Origin: Costus lasius | Lineage: Eukaryota > Streptophyta > Magnoliopsida > Zingiberales > Costaceae | Length of the DNA stretch: 64,000 nucleotides | Assembly (NCBI GenBank): GCA_027563935.2 | Contig: CM050449.1 | Location: 78,089,178 to 78,153,177, forward strand | Direction: 5' to 3' | Shown: piece after piece, positions 11,275 to 23,900 of the stretch | Layout: every line of letters starts with the position of its first letter | Numbering within the stretch: position 1 is the first letter of the stretch | Notes under the pieces: generated by a model | The model's input: only the letters and a program-made list of their open reading frames with translations | Told to the model about the DNA's origin: nothing | Databases searched by the model: none | Position numbers and translations under genes: made by a program

Positions 11275-12786
11275 ATGCAAAGAAGTTCTAGGGCAGAAGA
11301 ACTCATTGATATTGACCCTGAGATCGAGCGCACCTTCAGGTTGAGAAGAAAGCAAAATCAAATTCTGAAGAAAGAAATCATGAACCATCCTGGAGGAGAA
11401 AGTCAGATGGAACACATTCAACTCGAAGTGAATAATGAACGAGCACAACAACCAATGGGCAACAATTATAACAACAACAGGACATTGAAGGATTATTCTA
11501 CTCCCTACACTTATGGTTTCCAATCAGGGATTGCTAGGCCTGTTGTTGAGGCCAACAATTTTGAAATAAAACCTGCTCTTCTTTCTATGGTGCAACAGAA
11601 TCAGTTTGGTGGTTCTCCTCTTGAGGACCCCAACATGCACCTTTCTATTTTTCTGGAATATTGCGATATGTTGAAAATTAATGGAGTGTCTACTGATGCT
11701 ATCAGGTTGCGACTATTCCCCTTCTCCCTGAGGGATAGGGCGAGAGCTTGGCTGCATACACCACCTGCTGCTTCGATAAGAACATGAACAGAGCTTTCTC
11801 AAGCCTTTCTCTCCAAGTACTTCCCTCCATCAAAAACAATCCAATTGTGAAATCAGATAACGAGCTTCATGCAAAAGGATGGAGAGTCTCTATACGAAGC
11901 TTGGAAGAGGTTTAAGGAGCTCCAAAGGATGTCTCCACATCATGGAGTTGAGACTTGGGTTTTGATCCAAACGTTCTACAGCGGTTTGGATTACAACACA
12001 AGGCTTACAGTGGACGCTGCAGCAGGAGGCGCTTTGATGAATAGGGGAGTTGAGGATGCAATGCACCTTCTCGAGGACATGGCGATTAATCATCACCAAT
12101 GGACATCTGAGAGAGGTACTTATACTAAGAAGTCAGGTAAGTATGACCTAGACTCTCTTACTGCACTTATAGCTAAGGTGGATAATTTGACTAGAAAGCT
12201 TGATTCTTGGTCTGGTAATTCTATGGATATTAATGCTATTTCTTGTGAGGTCTGTGGAGTTGTAGGTCATGCAGGAGCAGATTGCCAGGTGGGAGATGGA
12301 CAGATGACTGCGGCGCATCCTGAGCAGTTGAGTACAGTTGGAAATTTCAACCAGAACAACAACCCTTATTCCAACTACTACAATCCAGGATGGCGCAACC
12401 ATCCAAATTTCTCTTACCAGACAACTTAGCCAATACAACCCGGACAAGTACCACCACAGCAAACACAGCCCCCACAAGGAAACTTTAGGTAACCCCAACA
12501 GAACAACTTTAGACCACCAGGATTCCAAGCTAGAAACTATAATGCACCGCCACCACCGCAGCAACAGCCAAGATCGAACAATGAATTAAATCTGGGCAAG
12601 CAACTTGAAGGACTTACAGAAATGATGAAGATGATGATGACCAGGATGGATTCCCTAGAGACACACAATAAGATGCTAGAGAGCTAGCTAGCCCAGCAAG
12701 CTAGCCCATCTTCCAGAGCACCAGGGAAGTTACCATCCCAGCCTGAGGTAAATCCGAGGGAGCAGTGCAATGCAATCTCCACTCCG
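11275..12786 (+). pseudogene. Athila gag (capsid and nucleocapsid), broken by stops
   Basis: Structural protein that packages element RNA. It opens at ATG 11275 (MQRSSRAEELIDIDPEIERT) and stays in a single frame. Capsid-type blocks follow: LRLFPFSLRDRARAWL, FLSKYFPPSKT, SLYEAWKRFKEL and WVLIQTFYSGL are typical of plant Athila gag. A partial zinc-knuckle (CEVCGVVGHAGADC, near 12245) and a Q/N/P-rich tail come next. In-frame stops interrupt it at 11785 (TGA at an expected Trp), about 11848 (TGA at an expected Arg), 12427 (TAG at an expected Gln), about 12490 (TAA) and about 12685 (TAG). No frameshift is needed to reach the protease, so decay is by point mutation only. Confidence 0.88.
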
Positions 12787-13641
12787 AGCGGCAAGCAATT
12801 GGAAGACCCGAAGATGCCGACGAATGACAGGATAGAAGAGTCAATACCAGAACCTATGGAACCGCATACTGATGTGACACCGGTGGCATCTGAACCAGCT
12901 GAAGAGGAGCGGCCCTATGTGGGACCGCCAGCATATAAACGACCGATTCCCTTTCCACAGAGGCTTGTCAAGGCTAAATTGGACAAGCAGTTTGGTAAGT
13001 TTTTAGAGGTTTTGAAGAAACTCTACATTAACATCCCTTTTATTGATGCTCTTTCGCAGATGCCGACTTATGCAAAATTTCTGAAAGACATTTTATCAAA
13101 CAAGAGGAAGCTAGAGGATCAAGGGACCGTTGCACTTACTGAGGAGTGCAGCGCCATCATTCAGAACAAGCTCCCTCAAAAGCTTAAAGACCCCGGCAGT
13201 TTTTCCATACCCTGCCAGATTGGGGAGATGTCTTTTCAGAGGGCTCTGTGCGACTTAGGAGCGAGCATTAGCCTCATGCCACTTTCACTTTGTAAAAGGC
13301 TAGACTTAGGGGATTTGCATCCAACTAACATTTCTATACAGCTTGCAGACCGATCTGTGTGTTATCCAGTTGGTATTTTAGAGGACGTACCTATTAAAGT
13401 AGGAGACTACTTTATTCCTGCCGACTTTATTGTTTTGGAAATTGATGAAGATGATAGGCTCCCGATCATTCTGGGGAGACCTTTTCTTGCCACTGCTGGC
13501 GCTGTCATGGTTGTCAAGAATGGGAAACTGATCTTGAACATCTGTGGCAATGCCATTCAATTTGATCTTACTAATACTTTGAAAAAACCTTCCCTTGCAG
13601 GTACGTGCTGCAGGGTGGACGTTGTGGAGAAAGCCACGTAG
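12787..13641 (+). pseudogene. Athila protease region
   Basis: Continues the gag frame. An acidic, Pro-rich stretch leads to YKRPIPFPQRL, which precedes the protease in Athila polyproteins. The aspartic protease core follows: FSIPCQIGEMSFQRALCDLG with the active-site variant DLGAS, then LADRSVCYPVGILEDVPIKV and LPIILGRPFLATAGAV, the conserved flap and hydrophobic-hydrophobic-Gly-Arg block. It cleaves the polyprotein in intact relatives. The open frame ends at TAG 13639-13641, immediately before the B1 solo LTR. The remaining pol sequence should follow but is deleted. Confidence 0.88.
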
Positions 13642-15581
13642 GATGTGTTGGGAAACCCCGGGGACATTTTACAATTTTTCAGAGTCATAGACATACATAC
13701 ATACATTGCACAGCGGAAGAATGTCCCCGAAACAGGCCAGTCCCAAAAACCCAGTGAAGATCGCAAGCAAGAGAGTCGACACGATGAGTTAGGAAATACC
13801 TTAAGAGCGGTTTGGAGTGATGCCGATGTAGGCGCCCAAGTGTGCGCCCTCTGCAGTCTCACACACACGGATCTCTTGAGTTCTTTTCTTCCACGCCCGG
13901 TGCTAGCCTCGGGAAGAAGATCCAAGCCTTAAGGAGATGCTCCACTTCACTTGCGCCACCAAGAGGAAAAGATGCGCCAAGAGAAGAAGCAACCAAGTTC
14001 AAGCCGCCAAGCACCAAAGCTCCTTGCGCCAAGAGGAAAGGAGGGAGAAGCTTGCGGCTATGGAAGAAGGAAGAGGAAGTTGCGCCCTTGCTCCTAGCTC
14101 TCGCCCCTCTTCTTGTGTTCACGCCTCCAAGGATTGATCATCATAAGAGGGGCGGCTAGTGTCACATTTATAGGGCAAGAGGCGGTTAAGGGAAGGGCCA
14201 AGATCATGACAAGTGTAGGGCTAGGATGAGGAGGTTTGAGACAAGGAAAGTCTCCAAGACTTTACCATAAACTCCATTCAACCTATCCATAATTGCCCAA
14301 GTACCATATCAGCCCAAGACATGCCTTAGAGGCATTCATACCATCAAGGGAGAAGGGCTAGGCGCCAATTGCTTCCTTAATGAAGCAATTTTGCCACCCA
14401 AACCCCATTATACCCCTTAGGCGCCAATGAGGTTGGGCTTCTCCCCATTATACCCTTTTAGCCTCTTATCTCTTCATGAGAACTTGTTATTGGGCCTCAT
14501 TGGACAATGAGCTAGCCCAAACTCCATTACATGGGTTGACTAAGCACTTGGATCCAATCCAATGCAACCCTAATCCACATGTGACCAATTATGGTCAAAT
14601 ACGGGTCAACCTGCCAAAAATGAAGTTTGGCTCCAATAACATTCTTCCATATCATCAGGCCCATTGGCACTGATGAAATCTCCCATTTAAATCCGAGTTA
14701 TCCAATAACTCAATCATAAGGCTTCCCGATCAATACGAGAACTCAAGTATCAAGGTGTGCGACCCTGTAGGTTCCTCTGACGCTGGCAGTGCTGATCAAA
14801 GGTCACCACAAGCAGTGAGTGGCACCTAGCAGTGCATCGCTGCTACCCAGGTCATTGGAATGGATATCGACATCGACATCCCCATCATCGCAACTAGGTA
14901 CAGATGCATTACAGTCTCTTTGCCGAACTGATATCCGATTGGACAAGTGTGTCACCACTTGTTTTTACCTAATCACATGGCTATGACTAAATCAGGTTCT
15001 CACCTGGGTATGGCCATACATTCTCAGTCATAGAACCATAGAGGAGCTCCATGGATATCATACTTCTCTAAGGAAGGGGTAAATCCTTTGTCTGTCCATT
15101 GACCTTCTCATATGGATCGTGACATGCTCAATGACAACCGTTATGACCTCCCAACTACGGCGAGGTGTTAGGTTGTATCAAAGCAAGTCCCTAACCTTAT
15201 AGAATGATCAATGACCTCAAGTCAAGGGATCAATGCATCCCCTGTCACTTGTGAGGATAACTCATGACACCAAGTCATAGCCTCACAGCGGGTCTATCCA
15301 GTATATCCTCCAACGATATACCCATGTGTCTGCGTCCTAACCAGCCCACATACCAGTCTCACAAGTACCATAGCTGTCCCATATCCACTAAGGTACATCG
15401 ACTGGGGACTATAGTTCGAGCACAGATCTAATCTGTCTCCAGGGACATTATCATGTTAGTACATATGCGCAGATGTAAACAAACATAGATAACGATAATG
15501 CCAGAATGATATAAATATCAAAGTCAAGTAGTACATAAATGGACCAAAACTAGGTCTTAGGGCATATACACCAACAGGATG
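13641..15581 (-). mobile_element. solo LTR of copia family B (B1) with its target-site duplication
   Basis: The LTR proper is 13646-15576 (1931 bp), beginning TGTTGGGAAACC and ending ACACCAACA, a TGTTGG/CCAACA inverted terminus. It is flanked by the perfect 5-bp duplication GGATG (13641-13645 and 15577-15581). No internal region is present, so this is the product of LTR-LTR recombination. The strand is set from B2, where the same LTR ends a minus-strand pol. Short frames within it (13842-14159 and others) have no family match. Confidence 0.92.
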
Positions 15582-15601
15582 TTGAGCCACCTGGAAGAGA
15601 T

Positions 15602-15951
15602 GTGAACCCATTGGAACTTAACTCGACAACCTCAACCGAGAACGCCAAGAGCTACAAAGCATGCACCAAGTTTTGGCAAGACAAGCGCATAGCAAAGAAG
15701 GAATTTCACGAGGGAGACAAAGTACTGCTGTTCAATTCACGGCTTCGACTGTTCCCAGGAAAACTTTGCACAAGGTGGTCCGGTCCTTTCACAGTTCAGA
15801 AAGTCCAACCATATGTGCTATCACAATTTGGATAGAACGAACTGGAAGCTTCACAGTTAACGGGCACCGCCTGAAACATTACTTTGTAGATGAGCAAGTG
15901 GAGAGAGAGGAAGTTCTAGCTCTCTCAGACCCCCTGGAATTGAAACTTTGA
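15602..15951 (+). pseudogene. Athila integrase C-terminal remnant
   Basis: Only the DNA-binding end of the integrase remains. NAKSYKACTKFWQDKRIAKK, EFHEGDKVLLFNSRLRLFPG and CTRWSGPFTVQKV form the GPF/SH3-like C-terminal block of Athila integrases. A frameshift near 15830 separates this from RTGSFTVNGHRLKHYF, the usual end. The segment just before it (NPLELNSTT) looks like the spacer that follows the protease, so the deletion joint lies near 15640. About 3 kb of RT, RNase H and integrase core expected in this family is absent. Confidence 0.85.
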
Positions 15952-17000
15952 AAACTCTTATGGTTGAGTTATTGACCTAAACCTAGCGCTCTTAGGAGGC
16001 AACCCAAGTTTTTGTCTGATTTTAGTTCTTTTGAATAATTTTTTTTTCTTATCATTAGTTAGTGTTCTAGAACGTCAGTTTGCTTTTCTTTTATTTTTGC
16101 TTTTCTAGAAGGGATTGCTACTAATTTGATGTCTCTATATGTTGTAGGAAGAAGAGGGAGCACATGGGAATTTTTCCAAAATTTTTCCAGATTTTTTCGA
16201 GCATACAGTGAACATCACGGCTTGGTGAATCCCTTGGGGTTCCCGTGATGTGTACTGTACAGTGCGCCCAAGCTTTGTAACCAGAGGACTTCATGGCTTG
16301 GTGAATCCCACGAGGTTCACCAGTATTCTTTATATGCAGAATCCATCCAGTGAGCTTCACAGGCAGGTGAACCCGGCGGGGTTCACCACGATTCCGAAAA
16401 CCAGAAATTTTCCAGAATGCTTCACGGGTCGGTGAACTCCAGTGGGTTCACCCGTGTTTCTATTGCTTCAGCCAGACCACAGTAAGCATCACGGGCGAGT
16501 GAACCCGGGCGGGTTCACTAGAATTTCAACCTCTATTCGCCCGAAACTAGGGCACCCGCAGCGATTTTCCGCCGCCGCCTTCCTCTTTCGCCTAGATCCC
16601 ACTGATTTCGGTATTCATCCACCATCTTCTAAACACAAAAGCGATCTTCCTGGAGCGAATTCGAGTTTCCTTACGAGCGGAGTAGAGTGTTTTTCTATTT
16701 CGAACTGGATTTGCTGAGTTCCCCCTCTGCAGCCGATCGCCGCCGCCTCTCGATTTCATCGAAACCGACCTTATTGCCACTGCCTTCACTCGTTTTCAAT
16801 AATCAACGGCGATCTCTCAGGTTCTGATTTACGATTCCTTGCAGTCTGATCAAGCTATTCTTGCCTCTTTCACACCGAATTTTCGTATCGACTTTTCTCG
16901 CCGACTTCTTCTGATTCGCCACCACTTCCATTCTGTGAGCACCGCTGACCGGATCTTACAGTCGACACTTACCAGCCACCTTCCGATCAGCCCAGCAACA
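15952..17000 (+). other. Athila spacer between pol and env-like ORF, with five palindromic units
   Basis: No gene. The first half is AT-rich. From 16213 to 16520 there are five copies of the CATCACGG/GGTGAACCC/GGGTTCACC palindrome, listed separately. The rest is pyrimidine-rich and leads into the env-like start codon. Confidence 0.75.
16213..16520. repeat. array of five palindromic units, 65-76 bp apart
   Basis: Units start near 16213, 16289, 16355, 16420 and 16487. Each is a 34-38 base inverted repeat built on GGTGAACC/GGTTCACC with a CATCACGG-like lead. The first is closed at both ends, CATCACGG pairing with CCGTGATG. They match units in the two Athila LTRs. Confidence 0.85.
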
Positions 17001-18384
17001 ATGCCTCCAAGGACGAAGGCCATGGCCAGCAAGAGAACTTCACGCCCTCAACAGACGCTGTCAGATTCGTCCAGCACGGACGATGAGGAGTATGAGCTGA
17101 CGCCTACTCCTCCTTCCTACCGGCCTTCTTCGGTTACACCAAGTTCTTCATCTCTTCACAGTCGCACGCCTGCCAGCCGACCGCAGACTTATGTATCTCC
17201 CCCGAACGAGTTCGGGATTATCTTCCGGAATGTTGCGCAAGAGGCACGGTATCAGATTCTGCGACAACGCTGCGTGCTCAATACGTGGTATCTTGATCGA
17301 ACCACCTTACAGATGCTAGGGATGCTTGGAGACTTTGACTTGATGTATACATCCATAGGGTGGGAGCAATTTCAGCAGCTATTCTCACCCACTTACATCG
17401 GTACCACACTGGAGTTTCTGAGTTCATTGGAAGTTAAAGTTGATCTTATACTTGAGGATGATCCAGGCTGTCTGTCCTTCTGTCTAGGTAATATCGAACA
17501 CATCCTCACTCTTTCACAGTTTCGCAGTATTTATGATTTTCCAGAGCCTAGCGCACGCAGAGTCCCTACTAAGTATAGTGAGCAGAGCTTCTGGGGCGCT
17601 GTCACCAACGAGCACATCTACTCTGCTCGCACAGCTCGTGCTTCCAGTCTGTGCAAGCTAGTGATCAAGTATGTTCACCGTATATTGGCCCACACTCTCT
17701 TTAGACGCGGTGAAAGTGACGGTATGGTTCGACAGACTGAATTATTTTATATCCGGTGCATGCTCCACACTTTTAGAGTCGATTCAGGATATTATTTGGC
17801 AAAGCATTTCAGCCGCGTCGCCCGTTCTTTGAGGGGGGTGATAGTTATTGGCGGCTTGATCACACCTCTGGCTGTTTCCCTCGGCATCATTCCCTATGAC
17901 ACATTGGAGGCTACCGGCAACAACAGGTTCGACATCGAGTCCTGCGTCGCAATGAAGCTGATCATTCACAAGGGAGATTCATATTGTATGACATTCAAGG
18001 GGAGTCCCTTCTTCTTTCCTTTGCCAAACCCGGAGCGCACATCTATCAGAGTTCATGGAAATTGGCGCATCCAGCCAGTTGAGGATGCACAGCCTGATCT
18101 AGTTAACACTGCACCGCCACCACCTGGAGCATTTTCTTTTGGTGGCACCTCCTCTCACGATTCTATGATGTCTGCATTGCAGGAAATCAAAGAGGAACAG
18201 CTACAGCAAAGAGAGTTGATCAATCACATGGACACCACTATCTCTCACATGCAGCAGGACTACGCCGCTCGATGGGAATCAAATGAAGCTGGTATGCAAC
18301 GCCAGCACAAAATGTTGAGCTCTATTTGGGGGAAGCTATCCACGATAGATGAACGCCTCACTTTCGCATCTGAGGAGCACAGGG
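17001..18384 (+). pseudogene. Athila env-like ORF (ATHILA ORF-1 family), first part, cut by solo LTR B3
   Basis: Athila elements carry this extra ORF between pol and the 3' LTR; its function is unproven, though it sits where retroviruses have env. The start ATG at 17001 (MPPRTKAMASKRTSRP) is preferred to the non-ATG extension upstream. The N-terminus is Ser/Pro/Thr-rich and disordered. A conserved middle follows (RCVLNTWYLDR, WEQFQQLFSPTY, EFLSSLEV, SQFRSIYDFPEP, FYIRCMLHTFRVDSGYYLAK, IVIGGLITPLAVSLGI). The end has coiled-coil character (ALQEIKEEQLQQRELINHMD). I see no stop or frameshift in 461 codons. The host frame is interrupted at 18384 and resumes at 29467. No signal peptide or clear transmembrane segment is evident here. 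Confidence 0.85.
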
Positions 18385-19279
18385 CATTTTACAATTTGAA
18401 TTAGAGTCATGGACATACATATTTGCACAGCGGAAGAATGTCCCCGAAACAGGCCGGTCCCAAAAACCCAGTGAAGATCGCATGCAAGGGAGTCGACACG
18501 ATGAGTTAGGAAATACCTTAGAGCAAAGAAGAGAGCGATGCCGATGTAGGCGTCCAAGTGTCCGCCCTCTGCAGTCTCACACACACGGATCTCTTGAGTT
18601 CTCTTCTTCCTCGCCCGGTGCTAGCCTCGGGAAGAAGATCCAAGCCTTGTGCTCCCTCTTCAGTACTTGCGCCACCTCCAAGGTAGAAGCGCCAATTGAT
18701 GAAGAAGAGAGGAATAAGGAGAATGCCGCCAAGCCTTCAAGTCTCTTGCGCCAAAGGAGGAAGAAAGGATGAAGCTTGCGGCTAGGGTTTGATGGAAGAA
18801 GAAGATGCGCCACTTCTTGAAGTTGTCGCCCTTCAAACCTTTGGTTTCGCCCCTCCTCTTGTATTCACGCCTTCAAGAGTCGATCATCCTCATGAGGGGG
18901 CGATTAGGGTCTCATTTATAGGGCAAGAGGTGGTTAGGGTATGGGCTAGGATCAAGACAAGTGTAGGGCTAGGATGAGGAGGTTTGAGATAAGGAAAGTC
19001 TCCAAGACATTTCCTTAATTCTCATTCAACCTTTCCTCATTAAGCTCCACGCCTTCCTTGTGCGCCAAGGCCTTGCCTTGCGCCCCAAGCAATGCCTTAA
19101 AGGCATGCATTCCATCAATGGAAGAGGGCTAGGCGCCAATTGCTTCCTTAATGAAGCAATTTTGCCACCCTAACCCCATTATGCCCCTTAGGCGCCAATG
19201 GGGTTGGGTCTCTCCCCATTATACCCTTTTAGCCTCTCATCTCTTCATGAGAACTTGTTATTGGGTCTCATTGGATAAT
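18385..19279 (-). repeat. solo LTR of copia family B (B3), left segment
   Basis: Homologous to B1 from its position about 18 onward (CATTTTACAATTT...). The expected terminal TGTTGGGAAACCC is missing, and host sequence GAGCACAGGG runs straight into it. It is interrupted at 19279 by copia A2 and continues at 28380. The two parts total about 1.97 kb after removal of one ATAAT, matching the length of B1. Confidence 0.88.
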
Positions 19280-20956
19280 TGAAAGTCCCCTAGAACAAGG
19301 GGGGCGAAACCCTAATAGGAGGCGCAACAAAACCTCTAGCGGAATCTAGGGTTTCTAACAGGATCGCATAGCATGTAATATCTTCAACTTTCAATGAGAA
19401 GGGATTCTTACCATTGCCATCGCTTAGATGGTGTCTTGGAAGGAAAGGCGCAAATGCTCCTTCTCCTAAGGTGACGCACACAATTGATGTCGCCTACTCT
19501 TCTCTTGGTGCTCCTTGTGCTAGCAAGGTTCCAAGAAGTCGTTGTCGAATGGAAGGGGAGAGAATCCTTTGCTTGGCGATTACTTCCTTCTCCTTTTTCG
19601 TCAACCTCTTCACCACACGATAGTGCAAGCCGAATACTCAAGTTTTTGACGAGAGATGAGGAGAGTCTTAGGCGTGAACGTGAGGCGTTCCCACGTTTAG
19701 AAGTCATGGCTTCTAAATTTAGTAAACCCCAAGCGTTCATGCGACCATGGGTTCACCCCATGCGCAAACTCCTCTTAGATTGAACCATGCGCTCAACCAA
19801 TGAGCTGGTTCAAATCGATTTGGTTTAATAACCAAATAAACCAAGCAATCAGTCCAGACCACAATAAACCCTAAGGCTCTTGATCTGACCGTCGATCTCT
19901 TGATGCTCCTGATCTCACCGATCTAGCATCCAATCTCTCGATCGAGGCTTACCGATCTCAAGCCCTAATCAATCAAACATGATCAGACCAGATCTCACTT
20001 ACAATCAGAGATTAAATCCCTTTAAACTGAACCTGAACAATTCAGTCCACACGATCTGACTTAAGTAAGCCATATCATCAAATTGTGCGACCCTGAGGGT
20101 TTCCTTTAAATGTCGGTAACGACAACTCACGTTATCACTATCAGTGAGGGGTATCTAGCAACACATCACTGTCTCCCGATATAAAGGAAAGAGTCTTCCA
20201 AGACTACACCCAAACCACAGCACAAGTGTGAATCCAATTCACCAGGCATGCAAATATCCTTTGCCACTGGATGTTCTTATTGGACAAGCGTGTCAAGCTT
20301 GTAGCTCCAATATGATGAGCATGATTAGATCAGATGAACATAGTCACCTGGGTATGGCCATACTCTTTTCTCAATCATCTCATCCAGGGGGCCCCTTTAG
20401 AACATCACACTCCTTAAACAAGGAGACGGCAATCCTATGTCTATCACTAGTGCCCTAACCTGACTCAAGCTCACCATCCAAGATAGTCTATAACCATTAT
20501 GTTTCAAATGATATTGAACTACCTCAAAACAATGACAATCATCATTTAGAAAACACAAGTGATCTCAAGTCAGAGGAAATGTGCCACTTGTCGCAATCAA
20601 GGATTATTCACATTGTGACAAGCAATTGAATATCCTAGTAGGGTCTGTCCAGTACATCCAATGTACCCATGAGTCTACATCTTATTCCATGCTCGAAGCA
20701 TCCTATAAGATTAGAACACATATTAGTCTTAACCACATCAAGGCTGTCTCATGTTCACCAAGATATCTCGACTAAGGACTTTACTGCATGTCAGCCTAGC
20801 TGAATAGCTTTGAGACATTATTCAGAAGTACACTTATTGCAGCAGACAATGTAACAAACTGAATAACAACCATGCCTTTATAAACATAAGAGTTTATACA
20901 TGATACTGTTACAATCCCAAGGCCTCAAACATTAGCCTTAAGGGCATACCCCAACA
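19280..20956 (-). repeat. 3' LTR of copia A2
   Basis: 1677 bp, TGAAAGTCCCC to CCCCAACA in plus orientation. The polypurine tract of the element, AAGTGGGAGAT read on the minus strand, lies immediately inside it at 20957-20967. Confidence 0.95.
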
Positions 20957-20967
20957 ATCTCCCACTT
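20957..20967 (-). other. polypurine tract of A2
   Basis: AAGTGGGAGAT on the minus strand directly abuts the 3' LTR. In this family the tract primes plus-strand DNA synthesis. The equivalent in B2 is AAGTGGAAGAT. Confidence 0.75.
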
Positions 20968-20976
20968 GCACTTAAT

Positions 20977-23900
20977 CTAATGGTTGAGAAATCTCAAACC
21001 CATATTATTACAGTGCTTCTCATGCTTCTTCTGCGCCAGAGGCTTGGTAAGCGGGTCTGCCAGATTGTCATCTGTATGAACCTTGCAGACTTTGATCTCG
21101 CCACGATCTATGATCTCCCTGATCAAATGAAACCGTCTCTGTATATGCTTGGACTTCTGGTGCGACCGTGGTTCCTTTGCTTGTGCGATTGCTCCAGTGT
21201 TATCACAGAAGATAACCAAAGGATCTGCACTCGAAGGAACAACACCAAGTTCTCTCACGAACTTACGAATCCACACTGCCTCCTTGGATGCTTCCGAGGC
21301 TGCAACATACTCGGCTTCTGTTGTGGAATCAGCAACAGTTGACTGTTTGAAACTCTTCCACACCACCGCTCCTCCATTCAAGCTAAAAACATAGCCTGAT
21401 TGCGATCGGAAATCATCCTGGTCAGACTGGAACGAAGCGTCAGTATATCCTTCAATACTGAGTTCTTCCTGACCACCATATACCAAGAACATATCTTTGG
21501 TCCTCCGCAGATATTTTAAAATGTTCTTGACTGCAATCCAGTGTGCCTGACCTGGATTACTTTGGAACCGACTGGTCACGCTTAACCCGTAAGCGACGTC
21601 TGGGCGAGTACACAACATCGCATACATAATGGACCCAATAGCCGAAGCATAAGGCGTATTGTCCATTTCATCTTTCTCAGTCTGTGTTTGTGGACACTGA
21701 CTCTTCGAAAGAATCAGACCATGTCTGACTGGAAGATATCCCCTTTTAGAATTCTCTAAATGAAATCTCTCCAGGACTTTATCGATGTAAGTACTCTGGC
21801 ACAGCCCGAGAAGCCTCTTAGATCTATCCCTGTAGATCTTCACACCTAATACATAGGCTGCTTCTCCTAGATCTTTCATCTGGAAACACTTTCTTAACCA
21901 TGCCTTAACCGCATGCATTTCAGGAATGTCGTTTCCAATGATCAAGATATCATCGACGTAGAGGACTAAGAAAGTAATCACGCTCCCACTAAACCTTTTA
22001 TATACACACGGGTCATCCTCGTTCTTGATGAAACCAAACTCACTGATTGATTCATCAAAATGAATATTCCAGCTTCTAGATGCTTGTTTAAGTCCATAAA
22101 TGGACTTCTTTAACTTGCATATCTTATGACGATCTGATGGATTAGTGAAACCTTCTGGTTGTGTCATATACACATCCTCATCCAGATTTCCATTAAGAAA
22201 AGCTGTTTTCACATCCATTTGCCAGATCTCATAATCATAATATGCAGCTATCGCGAAAAGAATCCAAATAGACTTAAACATAGCTACAGGTGAGAAAGTT
22301 TCATCATAATCTATCCCGTAGATTTGTTTGAAACCTTTCGCAACTAGCCTGCCTTTATAGGTAACCACGTTACCATCCATGTCAATCTTCTTCTTGAAGA
22401 TCCATTTACAGCCTATAGGGATAACTCCCGGAGGCGGATCAACCAAATCCCAGACTTGGTTATCTGACATGGAGTCCATCTCGGCGCGCATAGCCTCAAG
22501 CCATCTCGCTGACTCCGGTCCACTGACCGCATCCGCATAAGTGAGGGGTTCATCATTATCAATGATGTAGACTCCGTCATAGCGCTCAGGCTGTCGACGG
22601 ATCCTTCCCGATCTTCACGGTTCCCGTGATATCTGAGCCTCAGGTTGTTCAATAACCTGATCCACCGGCTCAGGCTCATCCAACTGTGCTTGACTACTTT
22701 GTCCTTCCTCTGGATTCTCATCCAGCTTTATTTCTCTCCCACTGGCCTCTTGCAGAAGAAACTCCTTCTCAAGAAATATGGCCGTCCGAGCAACAAATAC
22801 CTTGTTCTCTTTGGGATCGAAGAAATAATAACCCTTAGTTTCCTTAGGGTAACCGACAAAGATACATTTGTCAGATCTGCTCTCTAGTTTCCCAGAGGCG
22901 AGCTTTTTGACATAAGCCTCGCAGCCCCAGATCCTGATAAATGTCAAGCTCGGCTGTTTCCCATACCATAACTCATATGGAGTCTTAGAAACTGCCTTGG
23001 ATGGCACTCGGTTTAGTACCTTTGCAGCTGTCTCCAGTGCAAATCCCCAAAAGGAATATGGAAGAGTAGCCTGACTCATCATAGAACGAACCATATCAAG
23101 TAGGGTTCTATTTCTCCTCTCGGACACACCATTCCATTGCGGTGTTCCTGGCGGAGTGAGCTGTGAGATAATCCCACACTCCTTCAGATAGTCAGTAAAC
23201 GCATGACTCAAGTATTATCCACCTCGATCAGAACGAAGTGCCTTGATATTTTGGCCTAGCTGATTCTGTACTTCATTCTTGAACTCTTTGAACTTGTCAA
23301 AAGATTCACTTTTATGTCTCATTAAATAGACATACCCATATCTACTGAAATCATCAGTAAAGGTAATGAAGTACTGATAGCCACCTCTGGCATGTTTACT
23401 AAATGGCCCACACACATCACTGTGTATAAGGTCAAGTAAACCTGAAGCCCTTTGACCTTTGTTAGGAAAAGGTGACTTCGTCATTTTACCCATTAAACAA
23501 GCCTTGCATGTATCAATCTCCTCATAGGAGAATGATCCCAGCAGTCCATGATCATGCAACCGCTTAATGCGTTTCTTGTTAATATGGCCTAAACGACTAT
23601 GCCATAGCAAGGTGCTGTCATCAGCATACTTGGCTTTCTTAATATCAATATTTTGTATAGAACATTCCATGTCCAACATGAATAACCCATTGTTAATTGA
23701 ACCAGTAGCATAAACAATATTATCAAAAGATAAAACACACTTTGAAATATTGCATTCAAAGGAAAATCCCTTCCTGACAAGAGCAGGAATGGAGATAATA
23801 TTCTTAGTAATGCTGGGAACAAAGTAACAACTGTTTAGTTCTAATACAAGCCCAGATGGCAAAGAGATGAAATAGTCTCCTACAGCAACAGCAGCAACCC

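Noticed and set aside
12148..12564. 138-codon minus-strand frame in the Athila gag region
   Set aside because: Antisense shadow of gag; composition (Trp/Val/Ser-rich) is typical of reversed coding sequence.
13842..14159. 105-codon frame in solo LTR B1, with relatives in B2 and B3
   Set aside because: The same DNA in B2 and B3 does not keep the frame, and it lies in an LTR; no protein family recognised.
16839..17000. Upstream extension of the env-like ORF from a TTG at 16839
   Set aside because: The first ATG (17001) gives the MPPRTK start usual for this ORF; the extension is pyrimidine-rich leader.
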